Shown here piece after piece: positions 16,620-26,112 of a stretch of 61,548 bases of DNA (the stretch's first letter is position 1; each line of letters begins with the position of its first letter). The stretch is from Thermoanaerobaculales bacterium (GTDB lineage Bacteria > Acidobacteriota > Thermoanaerobaculia > Thermoanaerobaculales > Sulfomarinibacteraceae): positions 1-61,548 of the forward strand of contig JALOLD010000002.1 of assembly GCA_025456145.1 (NCBI GenBank), in the 5' to 3' direction. The position numbers and the translations under genes were made by a program. The notes under the pieces are model-generated. The model searched no databases. It was not told the DNA's origin and saw only the letters and a list, made by a program, of their open reading frames with translations.

Positions 16620-18082
16620 AGCTCGCCGACCTCCTCGCCCGCTGCCCCGAAGCCTGTCTCGAGGGCGACGCCGGCCGCGACATCGGCGGCGTCACCCACG
16701 ACTCGCGCAAGGTCGCGCCGGGCGACGTGTTCGCGGCCCTGCCCGGCCTGCACCACCACGGGCTCGACTTCCTCGAGGGAGCGGTCGCGTCGGGAGCGGC
16801 GGCGGTGCTCAGCGATGCCGAGCGCCAGCCCGGGATCGATCTGCCCTGGGTCCGCTCACCGTGGCCGCGGCGGGATATGGCGACGATGGCCTGGGCGCTG
16901 GCCGGCGACCCGCAGCGCGAGCTGCGACTCGTCGGGGTGACCGGGACCAACGGCAAGAGCACCACCGTCTCGCTGGTCGGTCAGCTGCTCGGAGGCGGCG
17001 GGATGCCGACCCTGGTCGTCGGCACGCTCGGCGCCCATCTCGAAGGGCGGCAGCTCGCCGACGTCGATCGGACCACCCCCGAGAGCACCGACCTCGCGCC
17101 GCTGCTCCGCCGGGCCGTCGACGATGGCGCCGCGGCGGTCGCGATGGAGGTGTCGTCGCACGCCCTGATGCAGGACCGGGTCGCCGGTCTCGCCTTCGAC
17201 GTCGCGGTGTGGACCAACCTGACCCGAGACCACCTCGACTACCACCTCGACATGGAGAGCTACTTCGCCGCCAAGCGCCGGCTGTTCGACGAGCACCTCG
17301 CGCCGGGCGGTCGGCGGGTGCTCCCGGTCGACGACCCCTGGGGGGCGAGGCTGCTCGACGAGCCGGCCGCCGGCGATCTCTCGTGGGGCCTCGACCGTGG
17401 CGATGTCTGCGCCAGGGACCTGGTGTTCGACCTCGGGGGCTCGAGCTTCGAGCTGCGGCTGCCCGGCGAGTCGGTGGCCGTCCGGATGCCGCTGGTCGGG
17501 GTCCACAACCTGCGCAACGCCCTCGCCGCGGCGGCGGTCGCCCATGCCTGCGGCGTGGCGGCCGCCCAGATCGCCGCCGGCCTCGCCGTCGCCCGGCCCC
17601 TGGCCGGACGTCTCGAGCCTGTACCGACCGGTCTCGACCTGCCGATCTTCGTCGACTACGCCCACACCCCGGACGGGCTGCGCGCGGTTCTCCAGTCGCT
17701 GCGGCGGATCACCGACCGCCGGATCATCGTCGTGTTCGGCGCCGGCGGCGACCGCGACCGCGGCAAGCGCGGCCCGATGGGCTTCGCGGTCGGTCAGCTC
17801 GCCGACGTCGCGGTGGTGACCTCGGACAACCCGCGCTCGGAGGACCCGGCGGAGATCGCCGCGGCGGTCGCCGCGGGGGTCGAGGCGGCGGGCAAGGCGC
17901 CGATCGTCGAGCTCGACCGCCGGGCCGCGATCGGCCGGGCGCTCGAGCTCGCCGACCGCCACTCGCTGGTCCTCGTCGCCGGCAAGGGTCACGAGTCGAC
18001 CCAGACCATCGGCGACCTCCGCCTCCCGTTTGCCGACCAGCAGGTCATCCGTGAGGAGGCGGGGAGGGTGCCGTGCGGTTGA
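16616..18082 (+). CDS. murE: UDP-MurNAc-tripeptide ligase MurE (meso-diaminopimelate adding)
   Basis: A Mur ligase of 488 aa that adds the third residue to UDP-MurNAc-L-Ala-D-Glu. ATP loop: VGVTGTNGKSTT. The conserved carbamylated-lysine region (TNLTRDHLDYH, then YFAAKRRLF) and the C-terminal FVDYAHTPDGLR are present. The motif DNPRSEDP near residue 404 is the selector for meso-diaminopimelate rather than lysine, so this organism should have DAP-type peptidoglycan. It overlaps ftsI by 4 bp and murF by 10 bp. Confidence 0.97.
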   Translation: MKLADLLARCPEACLEGDAGRDIGGVTHDSRKVAPGDVFAALPGLHHHGLDFLEGAVASGAAAVLSDAERQPGIDLPWVRSPWPRRDMATMAWALAGDPQRELRLVGVTGTNGKSTTVSLVGQLLGGGGMPTLVVGTLGAHLEGRQLADVDRTTPESTDLAPLLRRAVDDGAAAVAMEVSSHALMQDRVAGLAFDVAVWTNLTRDHLDYHLDMESYFAAKRRLFDEHLAPGGRRVLPVDDPWGARLLDEPAAGDLSWGLDRGDVCARDLVFDLGGSSFELRLPGESVAVRMPLVGVHNLRNALAAAAVAHACGVAAAQIAAGLAVARPLAGRLEPVPTGLDLPIFVDYAHTPDGLRAVLQSLRRITDRRIIVVFGAGGDRDRGKRGPMGFAVGQLADVAVVTSDNPRSEDPAEIAAAVAAGVEAAGKAPIVELDRRAAIGRALELADRHSLVLVAGKGHESTQTIGDLRLPFADQQVIREEAGRVPCG

Positions 18083-19452
18083 GCTGCGCCGAGGCCGCGC
18101 GGATCGTGTCGGGGGCCGTTGTCGGTCCGCCCGATCTACGGCTCACCGGCGCCGAGGTCGACTCGCGGCGGGTCCGACCCGGCGACCTGTTCGTCGCGCT
18201 GCGCGGCGCCCGCAGCGACGGCCATGCCTTTGTCGCCGACGCCATCGAGGTGGCGACCGCCGCCCTCGTCCGGTTCGACGCCGAGCTCGACCCGATCCCG
18301 CCGGACCGCGCGCTGATCCGCGTCGAGGACCCGCTCGAGGCGTACTGGAAGCTCGCCGCACGGGTGCGCGCCGATGCCGGCTGGCGGGTCGCGGCGGTCA
18401 CCGGCTCGGTCGGCAAGACCACGACCAAGAACATGCTGGCGTCGCTGCTCGATCCGGCCTTTACGGTCGGCGCGACGACCGGCAACCGGAACTCGACCCT
18501 CGGCCTGCCCGCCGAGATGCTGTCGCAACCCGCCGGCGTGGAGGTCTTCGTCGCCGAGGCCGGGATGAGCCGGGCCGGGGAGCTCGACACGATCGGGGCG
18601 CTCATCGCGCCGCAGCTCGTGCTCTACACCCGGATCGCCCCGGTCCACACCGAGTTCTTCGCCGACCTCGAGGCGGTGGCCCGGGCCAAGGCCGAGCTGA
18701 TCCCCCACCTCGATCCGGCGGGGACGCTGGTGGTCAACGCCGACGACCCGCTGCAGCGGGCCTTCCCCGCCGCGACCTCGGCGGCCGTGCTGCGCTACGG
18801 CGCCGCCGACGCCGACGCCGAGATCTGCGATCTCGAGGACCGCGGCCTGCTCGGCACCCGCTTCACGCTCCGGCTGCCCTCCGGTCGGGCGAGGGTCGAC
18901 CTCGCTCTCGCGGGTCGCCACCAGGCCGAGAACCTGCTCGCCGCCGCGACCGCGGCCGCGGTCTTCGGGATCGGGGCGGACGGGGTCGCCGCGGTGGCGC
19001 CGCGCCTCGAGCCGGCGCCCCGCCGCGGGCGGGTCCACACCCTGGCCGCCGGGGTCACGCTGGTCGACGACAGCTACAACGCCTCGCCGGTCGCGATGCG
19101 GCGGCTGCTCGAGCTGCTCGCCGTCGCGCCCGGTCGGCGGGTCGCGGTGCTCGGCGAGATGTTCGAGCTCGGCGAACGGTCGGCCGAGGCCCACCGCGAG
19201 GTCGGTCGCGCCGCGGCCTCGGCCTGCGACCTGCTGGTCGCGACGGGAGGCGCCGCCGCCGGCGAGCTCGCCGCCGCGGCCCGCGACGCCGGGCTCGAGC
19301 CGGGATCCGTCCACCATGTCGCCGATGCCGAGGCGGCCGCCGAGCTCCTGGCGAGGGTGCTCGAGCCCGCCGACGTGGTGCTCATCAAAGGCTCGCGCGG
19401 GGTCGGGCTCGACCGCACGGTCGATGCGCTTTTAGGAAGGGAGGCCGCCTGA
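18073..19452 (+). CDS. murF: UDP-MurNAc-pentapeptide synthetase MurF
   Basis: MurF, 459 aa, adds D-Ala-D-Ala to the UDP-MurNAc tripeptide. Evidence: N-terminal DSRRVRPGDLFVALRGARSDGH, ATP loop VTGSVGKTTTKNML, GNRNSTLGLP, AEAGMSRAGEL, and DDSYNASPVAMRR in the C-terminal domain, all MurF-type. The GTG start lies 10 bp inside the 3' end of murE; the stop overlaps mraY (ATGA). The substrate needs D-Ala-D-Ala ligase, whose gene (ddl) is not in this cluster. Confidence 0.96.
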   Translation: MRLSCAEAARIVSGAVVGPPDLRLTGAEVDSRRVRPGDLFVALRGARSDGHAFVADAIEVATAALVRFDAELDPIPPDRALIRVEDPLEAYWKLAARVRADAGWRVAAVTGSVGKTTTKNMLASLLDPAFTVGATTGNRNSTLGLPAEMLSQPAGVEVFVAEAGMSRAGELDTIGALIAPQLVLYTRIAPVHTEFFADLEAVARAKAELIPHLDPAGTLVVNADDPLQRAFPAATSAAVLRYGAADADAEICDLEDRGLLGTRFTLRLPSGRARVDLALAGRHQAENLLAAATAAAVFGIGADGVAAVAPRLEPAPRRGRVHTLAAGVTLVDDSYNASPVAMRRLLELLAVAPGRRVAVLGEMFELGERSAEAHREVGRAAASACDLLVATGGAAAGELAAAARDAGLEPGSVHHVADAEAAAELLARVLEPADVVLIKGSRGVGLDRTVDALLGREAA

Positions 19453-20537
19453 TGCTCTCCTCCCTCCTGATCCGGTTCGCCGATGTCTGGTTCGGCTTCA
19501 ACGTCTTCCGCTACATCACCTTCCGGACCGGCCTCGCGATCGCCACGGCGTTCTTCGTCAGCCTGATTGCCGGGCCGTGGCTGATCGCCCAGCTGCGGGC
19601 GATGCAGATCCGTCAGTCGATCCGCCGGGAGGGACCGGAGCACCACCAGATCAAGGCGGGGACGCCGACCATGGGAGGCGTGCTGATCGTCGGCAGCGTC
19701 GTGGCGGCGACCCTGCTCTGGGCCAATCTCGGCAACCCGTTGGTGTGGACGGTGCTCGCCGTGACCACGGCGTTCGCCGGGATCGGTTTTCTCGACGACT
19801 GGCTCAAGGTCCGGCGCCAGCGCAACCTCGGTTTGACCGCTCGCCAGAAGCTCGGGCTGCAGATCCTCGTCGGCCTCGCCGCCGGCTGGACGGTGCGCTT
19901 CCTGGCCGGCGACGCGGCCCATGCCGGCGCGCTGGCGGTCCCGTTCTTCAAGGGCGTGCTCATCCCCCTCGGGCTGCTCTACCTGCCCTTCGTGGTCGTC
20001 GTCCTGATCGGCGCGTCCAACGCGGTCAACCTGACCGACGGTCTCGACGGCCTCGCGGTCGGGGCGATGGCGATCGCCGCCGCGACCTACACGATCTTCG
20101 TCTATGTCGCCGATCACGCCCGGATCGCCGACTACCTCCGGATCGTCGCGGTGCCCGGCGCGGGCGAGGTGGCGGTCTTCACCGGGGCGATCGTCGGCGC
20201 CGCGCTCGGCTTCCTGTGGTTCAACTGCCACCCGGCGGCGGTCTTTATGGGCGATGTCGGCTCGCTCGCCCTGGGCGGCGGCATCGGGATCGTCGCGGTG
20301 GTCGCCAAGCAGGAGCTGCTGCTGGTGCTGGTCGGCGGCCTGTTCGTCCTCGAGGCGCTGTCGGTGATGATCCAGGTGGCGTCCTTCAAGCTGCGCGGCA
20401 AGCGGGTCTTCCGCATGGCGCCGCTCCACCACCACTTCGAGCTGCTCGGCTGGGCCGAGACCCAGGTCGTCATCCGCTTCTGGATCGTCGCCGTGGTCTT
20501 CGCCCTCGCCGGGCTGGCGACCCTGAAGCTGAGGTGA
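19452..20537 (+). CDS. mraY: Phospho-N-acetylmuramoyl-pentapeptide-transferase MraY
   Basis: Integral membrane enzyme of 361 aa, close to the usual 360. It moves phospho-MurNAc-pentapeptide to undecaprenyl phosphate, giving lipid I. Motifs: HHQIKAGTPTMGGVLI, FLDDWLKV (catalytic Asp pair), NAVNLTDGLDGLA, FMGDVGSLALGG and PLHHHFELLGW. About ten transmembrane helices. Starts in the murF stop codon; murD begins 2 bp after its stop. Confidence 0.97.
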   Translation: MLSSLLIRFADVWFGFNVFRYITFRTGLAIATAFFVSLIAGPWLIAQLRAMQIRQSIRREGPEHHQIKAGTPTMGGVLIVGSVVAATLLWANLGNPLVWTVLAVTTAFAGIGFLDDWLKVRRQRNLGLTARQKLGLQILVGLAAGWTVRFLAGDAAHAGALAVPFFKGVLIPLGLLYLPFVVVVLIGASNAVNLTDGLDGLAVGAMAIAAATYTIFVYVADHARIADYLRIVAVPGAGEVAVFTGAIVGAALGFLWFNCHPAAVFMGDVGSLALGGGIGIVAVVAKQELLLVLVGGLFVLEALSVMIQVASFKLRGKRVFRMAPLHHHFELLGWAETQVVIRFWIVAVVFALAGLATLKLR

Positions 20538-20539
20538 GG

Positions 20540-21880
20540 ATGGTCGGCCTCGGCTTCTCCCGCGTGCTGGTGGTCGGGCTCGGACGGTCCGGAGCGGCGG
20601 CGGCGCGTCTGGCGGCGGCCGACGGGGCCGAGGTCGTGGTCACCGACCAGCGGCCCCCGGCGGAGCTCGCCGCGGTCGTCGCCGCCCTGCCCTCGGGGGC
20701 GGTCGCCCATCTCGGCGGGCACCCCGCCGAGTGCCTCGAGGGCGTCGACCTGGTCGTCGTGTCGCCGGGGGTGCCGCCGACCACCGAGCTCCTCGCGACC
20801 GCCCGACGCCGCGGCCTCGAGCTGGTCACCGAGGTCGAGTTCGCCTGGCGGCATCGTCCCGACGCCCCTCTCGCCGCGGTCACGGGTTCGAACGGCAAGA
20901 GCACCGTCACCACCCTGGTCGCCGAGATGCTCTCGGCGGCCGGTTTCGCCGCCGTCGCCGGCGGCAACCTGGGCACCGCCGCCTCCGATCTCCTCCTGCA
21001 GGGCGACTGGGACCGCTGGGTGCTCGAGATCTCGAGCTTCCAGGCCGAGCTGCTGACCGCGATGGCGCCGGACGCGGCGGTCTTCCTCAATCTCAGCCAG
21101 GACCACCTCGAGCGCCACGCCGACCTCGCCGACTATCTCGCCGCCAAGCGCCGGCTCTTCGCCTTCCAGTCGACCGGCGACACCGCGGTGCTCAACGCCG
21201 ACGACCCCGCCTCGGCAGCCACCGAGTCCGCGGCGTCGCGCCGCTTCTTCTCACTCGAGGGCCCGGCCGACGGCTGGCTCGACGGCGACCGTCTGGTCCT
21301 CGACGGCGCCGAGCTCATCCGGGTCGAGAGGGTCAGGCTGGCCGGCGCCCACAACCTCGCCAACCTGCTCGCGGCGGCCCTCGCGGCGCTCGCCCTCGGC
21401 GCCGACCGCGCGGCGATCGCGACCGTCGCTGCGTCCTTCGACGGGCTCGCCCACCGCCACCGGGTGGTCCACGAGGCGTCCGGGGTCCGCTGGATCGACG
21501 ACTCCAAGGCGACCAACATAGGCGCGACGCTGGCCGCGCTGCGCGGCTACCCCGAGGGGTCGCTCCACCTCATTTTGGGGGGTCAGGCCAAGGGTCAGGA
21601 CTTCTCGGTGCTGGTCGACGAGGTCCGGCGGGCGGTCGCGAGGCTGTATGTGATCGGCGTCGACGGGCCGCCGATTGCCGACGCGCTCGCCGGGTCCGCA
21701 CCGATCGAGAGCTGCGACACCCTCGACGAGGCGGTGCGTCGGGCGCGGGCGCGGGCGACCGCCGGCCAGACGGTTCTGCTCGCACCGGCCTGCGCCTCGT
21801 TCGACCAGTTCAAGGGGTACGACCATCGCGGGGACGTCTTCGCCTCCCTGGCCCGGGAGGAGGTGGCGGCGTGCCGATAA
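20540..21880 (+). CDS. murD: UDP-MurNAc-L-alanine:D-glutamate ligase MurD
   Basis: A cytoplasmic Mur ligase of 446 aa. The N-terminal Rossmann motif LVVGLGRSGAAAARL, the ATP loop VTGSNGKSTVTTL, the conserved NLSQDHLERH, YLAAKRRLF and the C-terminal DDSKATNIGAT plus ILGGQAKGQDF are all MurD-typical. It adds D-glutamate, made by the MurI encoded at 46400-47188 in this same window. The ATG at 20540 follows the mraY stop by 2 bp; the 3' end overlaps ftsW by 10 bp. Confidence 0.96.
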   Translation: MVGLGFSRVLVVGLGRSGAAAARLAAADGAEVVVTDQRPPAELAAVVAALPSGAVAHLGGHPAECLEGVDLVVVSPGVPPTTELLATARRRGLELVTEVEFAWRHRPDAPLAAVTGSNGKSTVTTLVAEMLSAAGFAAVAGGNLGTAASDLLLQGDWDRWVLEISSFQAELLTAMAPDAAVFLNLSQDHLERHADLADYLAAKRRLFAFQSTGDTAVLNADDPASAATESAASRRFFSLEGPADGWLDGDRLVLDGAELIRVERVRLAGAHNLANLLAAALAALALGADRAAIATVAASFDGLAHRHRVVHEASGVRWIDDSKATNIGATLAALRGYPEGSLHLILGGQAKGQDFSVLVDEVRRAVARLYVIGVDGPPIADALAGSAPIESCDTLDEAVRRARARATAGQTVLLAPACASFDQFKGYDHRGDVFASLAREEVAACR

Positions 21881-22968
21881 CCCAGCGCTTCGACCGCCTG
21901 CTGCTCGGCGGCGCGATCCTCCAGACCGGAGTCGGGCTGGCGCTGCTCGGCTCGGCATCGTGGCTCATCGCGACCGAGCGCTACGGTCGCCCGGGCTCCT
22001 ACTTCTTCACCTGGCAGGCGGCGACCGCCCTGGTCGGGCTCGGGGTCCTCGTCGTGTGCATGCACCTCCGGTCGGACCTCCTGACCGAGCCGCGGCTGGC
22101 CCGCGTCGCGGTCGGCGTGAGCTGGCTGCTCCTCGCCGCGGCCTACCTCCAGTCACCGGTCGCCGCCACCCATCGCTGGCTGTCGGTCGGCGGGCTGTCG
22201 CTCCAGCCGTCGGTGCTGGCGCGAATCGCGGTGACGGTCTGGGCCGCCGGCGAGCTCGAGGTCGCCCGCCGCGAGGGCTGGCCGGCCCACCGCCTGCGGC
22301 GGCTCATGGCGGTGTGCGGGGTCACCGCACTGCTCATCATCGCCGAGCCCGACCTCGGGTCGGGGGCGCTGCTCTTGGTCGTGCTCGCGGCGATGGCCTT
22401 CGTCGCCGGTCTGCCGATGCGCCTGATCGCCGCGCCGGCCGCGCTCGGCGTCGCGGCGCTCGGTCTCGCGGTCGTCGCCTCGCCCTACCGACTGGCGCGG
22501 GTCCGTGCCTTCTTCGACGCGGGCAGCGGGACCGCGACCGCCGCCGGCTGGCAGAGCCACCAGAGCCTGGTGGCGATCGGCAGCGGCGGTCTCACCGGCC
22601 GCGGCTACGGCGCCGGTCTGCAGAAGCTCTTCTTCCTGCCCGAACCGCACACCGACTTCATCTTCTCGATCGCCGGCGAGGAGCTCGGGCTGCTCGGGCT
22701 GCTCGGGCTGATCGGGCTGATCGCGCTCATCGTCTGGCGGGGCCTGCGGATCGCCTCCCGGCTGGCGAGCCCGGATCGGGCCCTGCTCGCCTTCGGCCTG
22801 ATCTTCGCCTTTGCCGTCCAGAGCCTCCTCCACATGGTCGTCTGCCTCGACCTGCTGCCCCCCAAGGGCATCCCCCTACCGCTCGTCAGCTATGGCAAGA
22901 CCGATCTCGTCGTGACCCTGGCGTCGATCGGACTGCTGCTCAACCTGTCGCGGGAGACCGGCGGATGA
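21871..22968 (+). CDS. ftsW: Septal peptidoglycan polymerase FtsW
   Basis: A SEDS-family glycosyltransferase of 365 aa with about ten transmembrane helices. Signatures: RWLSVGGLSLQPSVLA, EPDLGSGALL, the loop Q-SL/IGSGGLTGRGYGAG, LPEPHTDFIFSIAGEELG (catalytic Asp region), and the C-terminal GIPLPLVSYGKTDLV, where most homologues have SYGGSS; here the second glycine is Lys. It polymerises glycan strands together with FtsI. Starts with GTG inside murD; its stop overlaps murG. Confidence 0.95.
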   Translation: MPITQRFDRLLLGGAILQTGVGLALLGSASWLIATERYGRPGSYFFTWQAATALVGLGVLVVCMHLRSDLLTEPRLARVAVGVSWLLLAAAYLQSPVAATHRWLSVGGLSLQPSVLARIAVTVWAAGELEVARREGWPAHRLRRLMAVCGVTALLIIAEPDLGSGALLLVVLAAMAFVAGLPMRLIAAPAALGVAALGLAVVASPYRLARVRAFFDAGSGTATAAGWQSHQSLVAIGSGGLTGRGYGAGLQKLFFLPEPHTDFIFSIAGEELGLLGLLGLIGLIALIVWRGLRIASRLASPDRALLAFGLIFAFAVQSLLHMVVCLDLLPPKGIPLPLVSYGKTDLVVTLASIGLLLNLSRETGG

Positions 22969-24041
22969 GCCGGCGGGTCGTGATCGCGGGCGGCGGCACC
23001 GGCGGCCACGTCTTCCCCGGGCTCGCGGTGGCCTCGGAGCTCCAGGCGCGAGGCGTCGAGGTCCACTGGCTCGGCGCCCGCCGCGGGCTCGAGGCCGAGC
23101 TCGTGCCAGAGCGCAAGCTGCCCCTGGTCCTGGTCGACCTCGAGGGTCTGAAGGCGCGCGGACCGGCGGCGGCGGTCGGGGCGCTCGCGCTGCTGCCGCG
23201 CGCGGTCGTCACCTCGGTGAGGACCATGCTCCGGCTCGACCCGCTCGCCGTGGTCGGGGTCGGCGGCTACGCCTCGGCCGCCGGGCTGGTGGCGGCCGGG
23301 CTGCTCGGTCTGCCGACGGTGCTCCAGGAGCAGAACTCGGTCCCGGGCCTGACCAACCGGTTCCTGGCGCCCTGGTCGGATCTGATCTGCTGCGGCTTCT
23401 CCGACGCCCTCGCCCACTTCCCGTCGCTGCCCGCGGAGTGGACCGGCAACCCGGTGCGGCAGCGGTTCTTCGACATCACGCCGGTCGCGCCGCACGAGCC
23501 GCTGCGGTTGCTCGTCCTCGGCGGCAGCCAGGGCTCGCTGTTCCTCAACCGGATGCTGCCGAGGGCCCTGGCGATCCTCGCCGGCGAGGGCCAGGTCTTC
23601 ACCGTCAAGCACCAGACCGGCGGCCGCTGGGCCGAGGTCGTCAAGACGAGCTACGCCGATCTCGGGGTCGAGGCCGAGGTCTCGGCCTTCCTCGCCGAGC
23701 CGTGGCGGTCGCTCGCCGAGACCGATCTCGTGGTCGCGCGGGCCGGCGCCCTCACCGTGTCCGAGCTCGCCGCCGCCGGCCGCGGCGCGCTGCTCGTGCC
23801 CTTCGCCGCCGCCGCCGGCAACCACCAGGAGTTCAACGCCCGGTCGATCGAGCGCGCCGGAGGCGCCGTCGTCCTCACCGAGGACGAGGCGAGCCCGGAG
23901 CGGCTCGCCGAGGTCCTCGGACGGATCGCCGGCGACCCCGGCACGGTGCGGCGGATGGGCGAGGCGGCGGCGGGCATGGCACGGCCCGACGCGGCTCGTC
24001 GGATCGCCGATCGGGTGATCGCGATCGGGGGTGGGCTGTGA
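22965..24041 (+). CDS. murG: UDP-GlcNAc:lipid I GlcNAc transferase MurG
   Basis: GT28-family enzyme of 358 aa that converts lipid I into lipid II on the cytoplasmic face. N-terminal GGGTGGHVFPGLAVASEL, then VVGVGGYASAAGL, LQEQNSVPGLTNR, VLGGSQGS, and the donor-binding ARAGALTVSELAAAG with PFAAAAGNHQEFNA are all present. The ATG overlaps the ftsW stop; its own stop overlaps the GTG of murC. Confidence 0.97.
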   Translation: MSRRVVIAGGGTGGHVFPGLAVASELQARGVEVHWLGARRGLEAELVPERKLPLVLVDLEGLKARGPAAAVGALALLPRAVVTSVRTMLRLDPLAVVGVGGYASAAGLVAAGLLGLPTVLQEQNSVPGLTNRFLAPWSDLICCGFSDALAHFPSLPAEWTGNPVRQRFFDITPVAPHEPLRLLVLGGSQGSLFLNRMLPRALAILAGEGQVFTVKHQTGGRWAEVVKTSYADLGVEAEVSAFLAEPWRSLAETDLVVARAGALTVSELAAAGRGALLVPFAAAAGNHQEFNARSIERAGGAVVLTEDEASPERLAEVLGRIAGDPGTVRRMGEAAAGMARPDAARRIADRVIAIGGGL

Positions 24042-25402
24042 CCGCGCGCCACCTCCACTTCATGGGTGTCGGCGGCGTCGGGATGTGCGGTCTCGCGGAG
24101 ATCGCCCTCGCCGACGGCGCGACGGTCAGCGGTTGCGACCTCGCGCGATCGGAGCGAACCGAGCGCCTCGTGGGGCTCGGCGCCGACATCCGGATCGGCC
24201 ACGACCCTGCTCACCTCGACGGCGTCGATACCCTGGTCTACTCGGCGGCGGTCGACCGCGCCGAGCCCGAGCTCGTGCGGGCCCGGGAGGGCGGTCTCGC
24301 AGTGGTGCGGCGGGCGACGATGCTCGGCGGGCTCATGACGGGCCGCCGCGGGGTCGCGGTCGCCGGGACCCACGGCAAGACCACCACGACCGCGCTGGTC
24401 GGTCACCTCCTCACCGAGGCCGGGCGCGACCCGACGGTGCTGGTCGGGGGGCGCGCCCGGTTTGCCGGCTCGAACGCCAGGGTCGGCGCCGGCGACGTCC
24501 TGGTCTGCGAGGCGGACGAGTTCGACCGTGCCTTTCTCGAGCTCCACCCGACGGTGGCGGTCGTCACCAACCTCGAACCCGAGCACCTCGACTGCTACGG
24601 GTCGCCGGCGGAGCTCGCCGCGACCTTCGCCGCCTTCTGCAACCAGACCGCGGAGGACGGCCGGGTGGTCCTCTGCCGCGACGACGCCGGGGCGTGGTCG
24701 CTGGCCGGGACCGTCGACCGGCCGGTGGTCGGCTATGGCCTGTCGGAGGAGGCCGAGGTGCGCGCGGTCGATCTGGCGAGCGACCCCGGCGGCAGCCGGT
24801 TCACGGTCCTCTCGGGCGGCGACCGGCTCGGCGAGGTCGTCATCACCATCCCGGGCCGGTTCAACATCCGCAACGCGCTGGCGGCGATCGCCGTCGGTCT
24901 CGAGCTCGGCGTGCCCTTTGCCGACCTCGCCGCCGGTTGTGGGCGCTTCCGCGGCGTCGCACGCCGCTTCGACGTGCTCGGCGAGCGGGCCGGCGTCACC
25001 GTGGTCGACGACTACGCCCACCACCCGACCGAGATCGACGCGGCCCTCGAGGCGGCCCGCCAGGCCTTCCCCGGCCGGCGGTTGGTGGTCGTCTTCCAGC
25101 CCCATCTGTTCACCCGGACGCGCGACTTCGCGGACGGCTTCGGCCGCGCGCTGCTCGGCGCCGACGCGGTCGTGGTGCTGCCGGTGTACCCGGCGCGTGA
25201 GAGGCCGATCGCGGGCGTCGACGAGGCCCTTGTGGTGGGGGCGGCGACCGGGCTCGGCCACCCCGCGGTGTGGGCCGGCCCGGCGGTCGACCGGGCGCCG
25301 GCCTTCGTCGACGAGCTGCTCGAGCCGGGCGACGTCCTGCTCACCCTCGGCGCCGGCGATGTCCACCGGGTCGCCGAGCGCTGGCTCGGGGGTGCGGTAT
25401 GA
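24038..25402 (+). CDS. murC: UDP-N-acetylmuramate:L-alanine ligase MurC
   Basis: The first Mur ligase of the pathway, 454 aa: MGVGGVGMCGLAEI at the N-terminus, GSDL-type CDLARSE, ATP loop VAGTHGKTTTTALV, CEADEFDRAFLEL, NLEPEHLDCYG, and C-terminal DDYAHHPTEIDAAL, FQPHLFTRTRDF. It makes UDP-MurNAc-L-Ala. In many genomes murB and ddl follow; here ftsQ follows at once, with an ATGA overlap at 25399. The GTG start overlaps the murG stop. Confidence 0.97.
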   Translation: MTARHLHFMGVGGVGMCGLAEIALADGATVSGCDLARSERTERLVGLGADIRIGHDPAHLDGVDTLVYSAAVDRAEPELVRAREGGLAVVRRATMLGGLMTGRRGVAVAGTHGKTTTTALVGHLLTEAGRDPTVLVGGRARFAGSNARVGAGDVLVCEADEFDRAFLELHPTVAVVTNLEPEHLDCYGSPAELAATFAAFCNQTAEDGRVVLCRDDAGAWSLAGTVDRPVVGYGLSEEAEVRAVDLASDPGGSRFTVLSGGDRLGEVVITIPGRFNIRNALAAIAVGLELGVPFADLAAGCGRFRGVARRFDVLGERAGVTVVDDYAHHPTEIDAALEAARQAFPGRRLVVVFQPHLFTRTRDFADGFGRALLGADAVVVLPVYPARERPIAGVDEALVVGAATGLGHPAVWAGPAVDRAPAFVDELLEPGDVLLTLGAGDVHRVAERWLGGAV

Positions 25403-26112
25403 GCACGGTCCAGCGCCGTTTCCTGCCCGACCGGTTCCGCCCGCGGACCCCCCGGCGTCGCTCCCGACGGGGTCTCGCGCTGTCGCTGGCGGCGGTGGCG
25501 GTCGGCCTGATCGTGCTTCCTCTGTGGACGGTCACCTCGGTCGAGGTGCACGGTGGCGACGTCGTCCCGCCCGCGGTCACGACCTCCCTCGAGGAGCAGG
25601 TCGGGCATCTGGTACCGCTGCTCGACCTCGGCTGGCTCCACCAGGTCGCCGCGACCTGGCCCGCCGCCTCCGAGGTCCGGGTCCGGCTCGATCTGCCGGG
25701 GACCGTGGTGGTCGAGGTGTTCGCCACCCCCGACCGGGGGTCGATGAGGATCGGTGGCGGCTGGCACGCGGTGGCGGGAGACGGACGGCTGATCGGCGCG
25801 ATCGACCGCCCGCGGCTGCCCGAGCTGGTCGGCTTCCGCCGTCCGGCCGATCGGCGCGAGGCCTTCGCGGTCGCCCGGAGGATCGCCGAGTGCAGCGGCG
25901 GCGAGGTCCTCGCGGTCCGCTCGGTGACGCCGACCGACTTCCGGGTCGATGTCGCGTTCGGTGGGCCGCAGAACCTGACGACGGTCCACGTGACCGGACA
26001 GGGGACCGAGGCCGAGCGCGCCTGGTGCGAGGTCGTGCGGCAGGGTGGGACGACGGTCGAGTGGGCCGACGCGCGGTGGCCCAACCGGCTGGTGCTGCGG
26101 GAGGCCGCATGA
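25399..26112 (+). CDS. ftsQ: Cell division protein FtsQ
   Basis: A bitopic divisome protein of 237 aa: basic N-terminus (RPRTPRRRSRRGLA), one transmembrane helix (about residues 33-49), then a POTRA-type beta-alpha region (VTSVEVHGGDVVPPAVTTSL) and a beta domain containing VRVRLDLPGTVVVEVFATPD and the AVAGDGRLIG segment. Sequence is divergent as usual; identity rests on topology and on position between murC and ftsA. It would scaffold FtsL and FtsI. Overlaps both neighbours by 4 bp. Confidence 0.9.
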   Translation: MSTVQRRFLPDRFRPRTPRRRSRRGLALSLAAVAVGLIVLPLWTVTSVEVHGGDVVPPAVTTSLEEQVGHLVPLLDLGWLHQVAATWPAASEVRVRLDLPGTVVVEVFATPDRGSMRIGGGWHAVAGDGRLIGAIDRPRLPELVGFRRPADRREAFAVARRIAECSGGEVLAVRSVTPTDFRVDVAFGGPQNLTTVHVTGQGTEAERAWCEVVRQGGTTVEWADARWPNRLVLREAA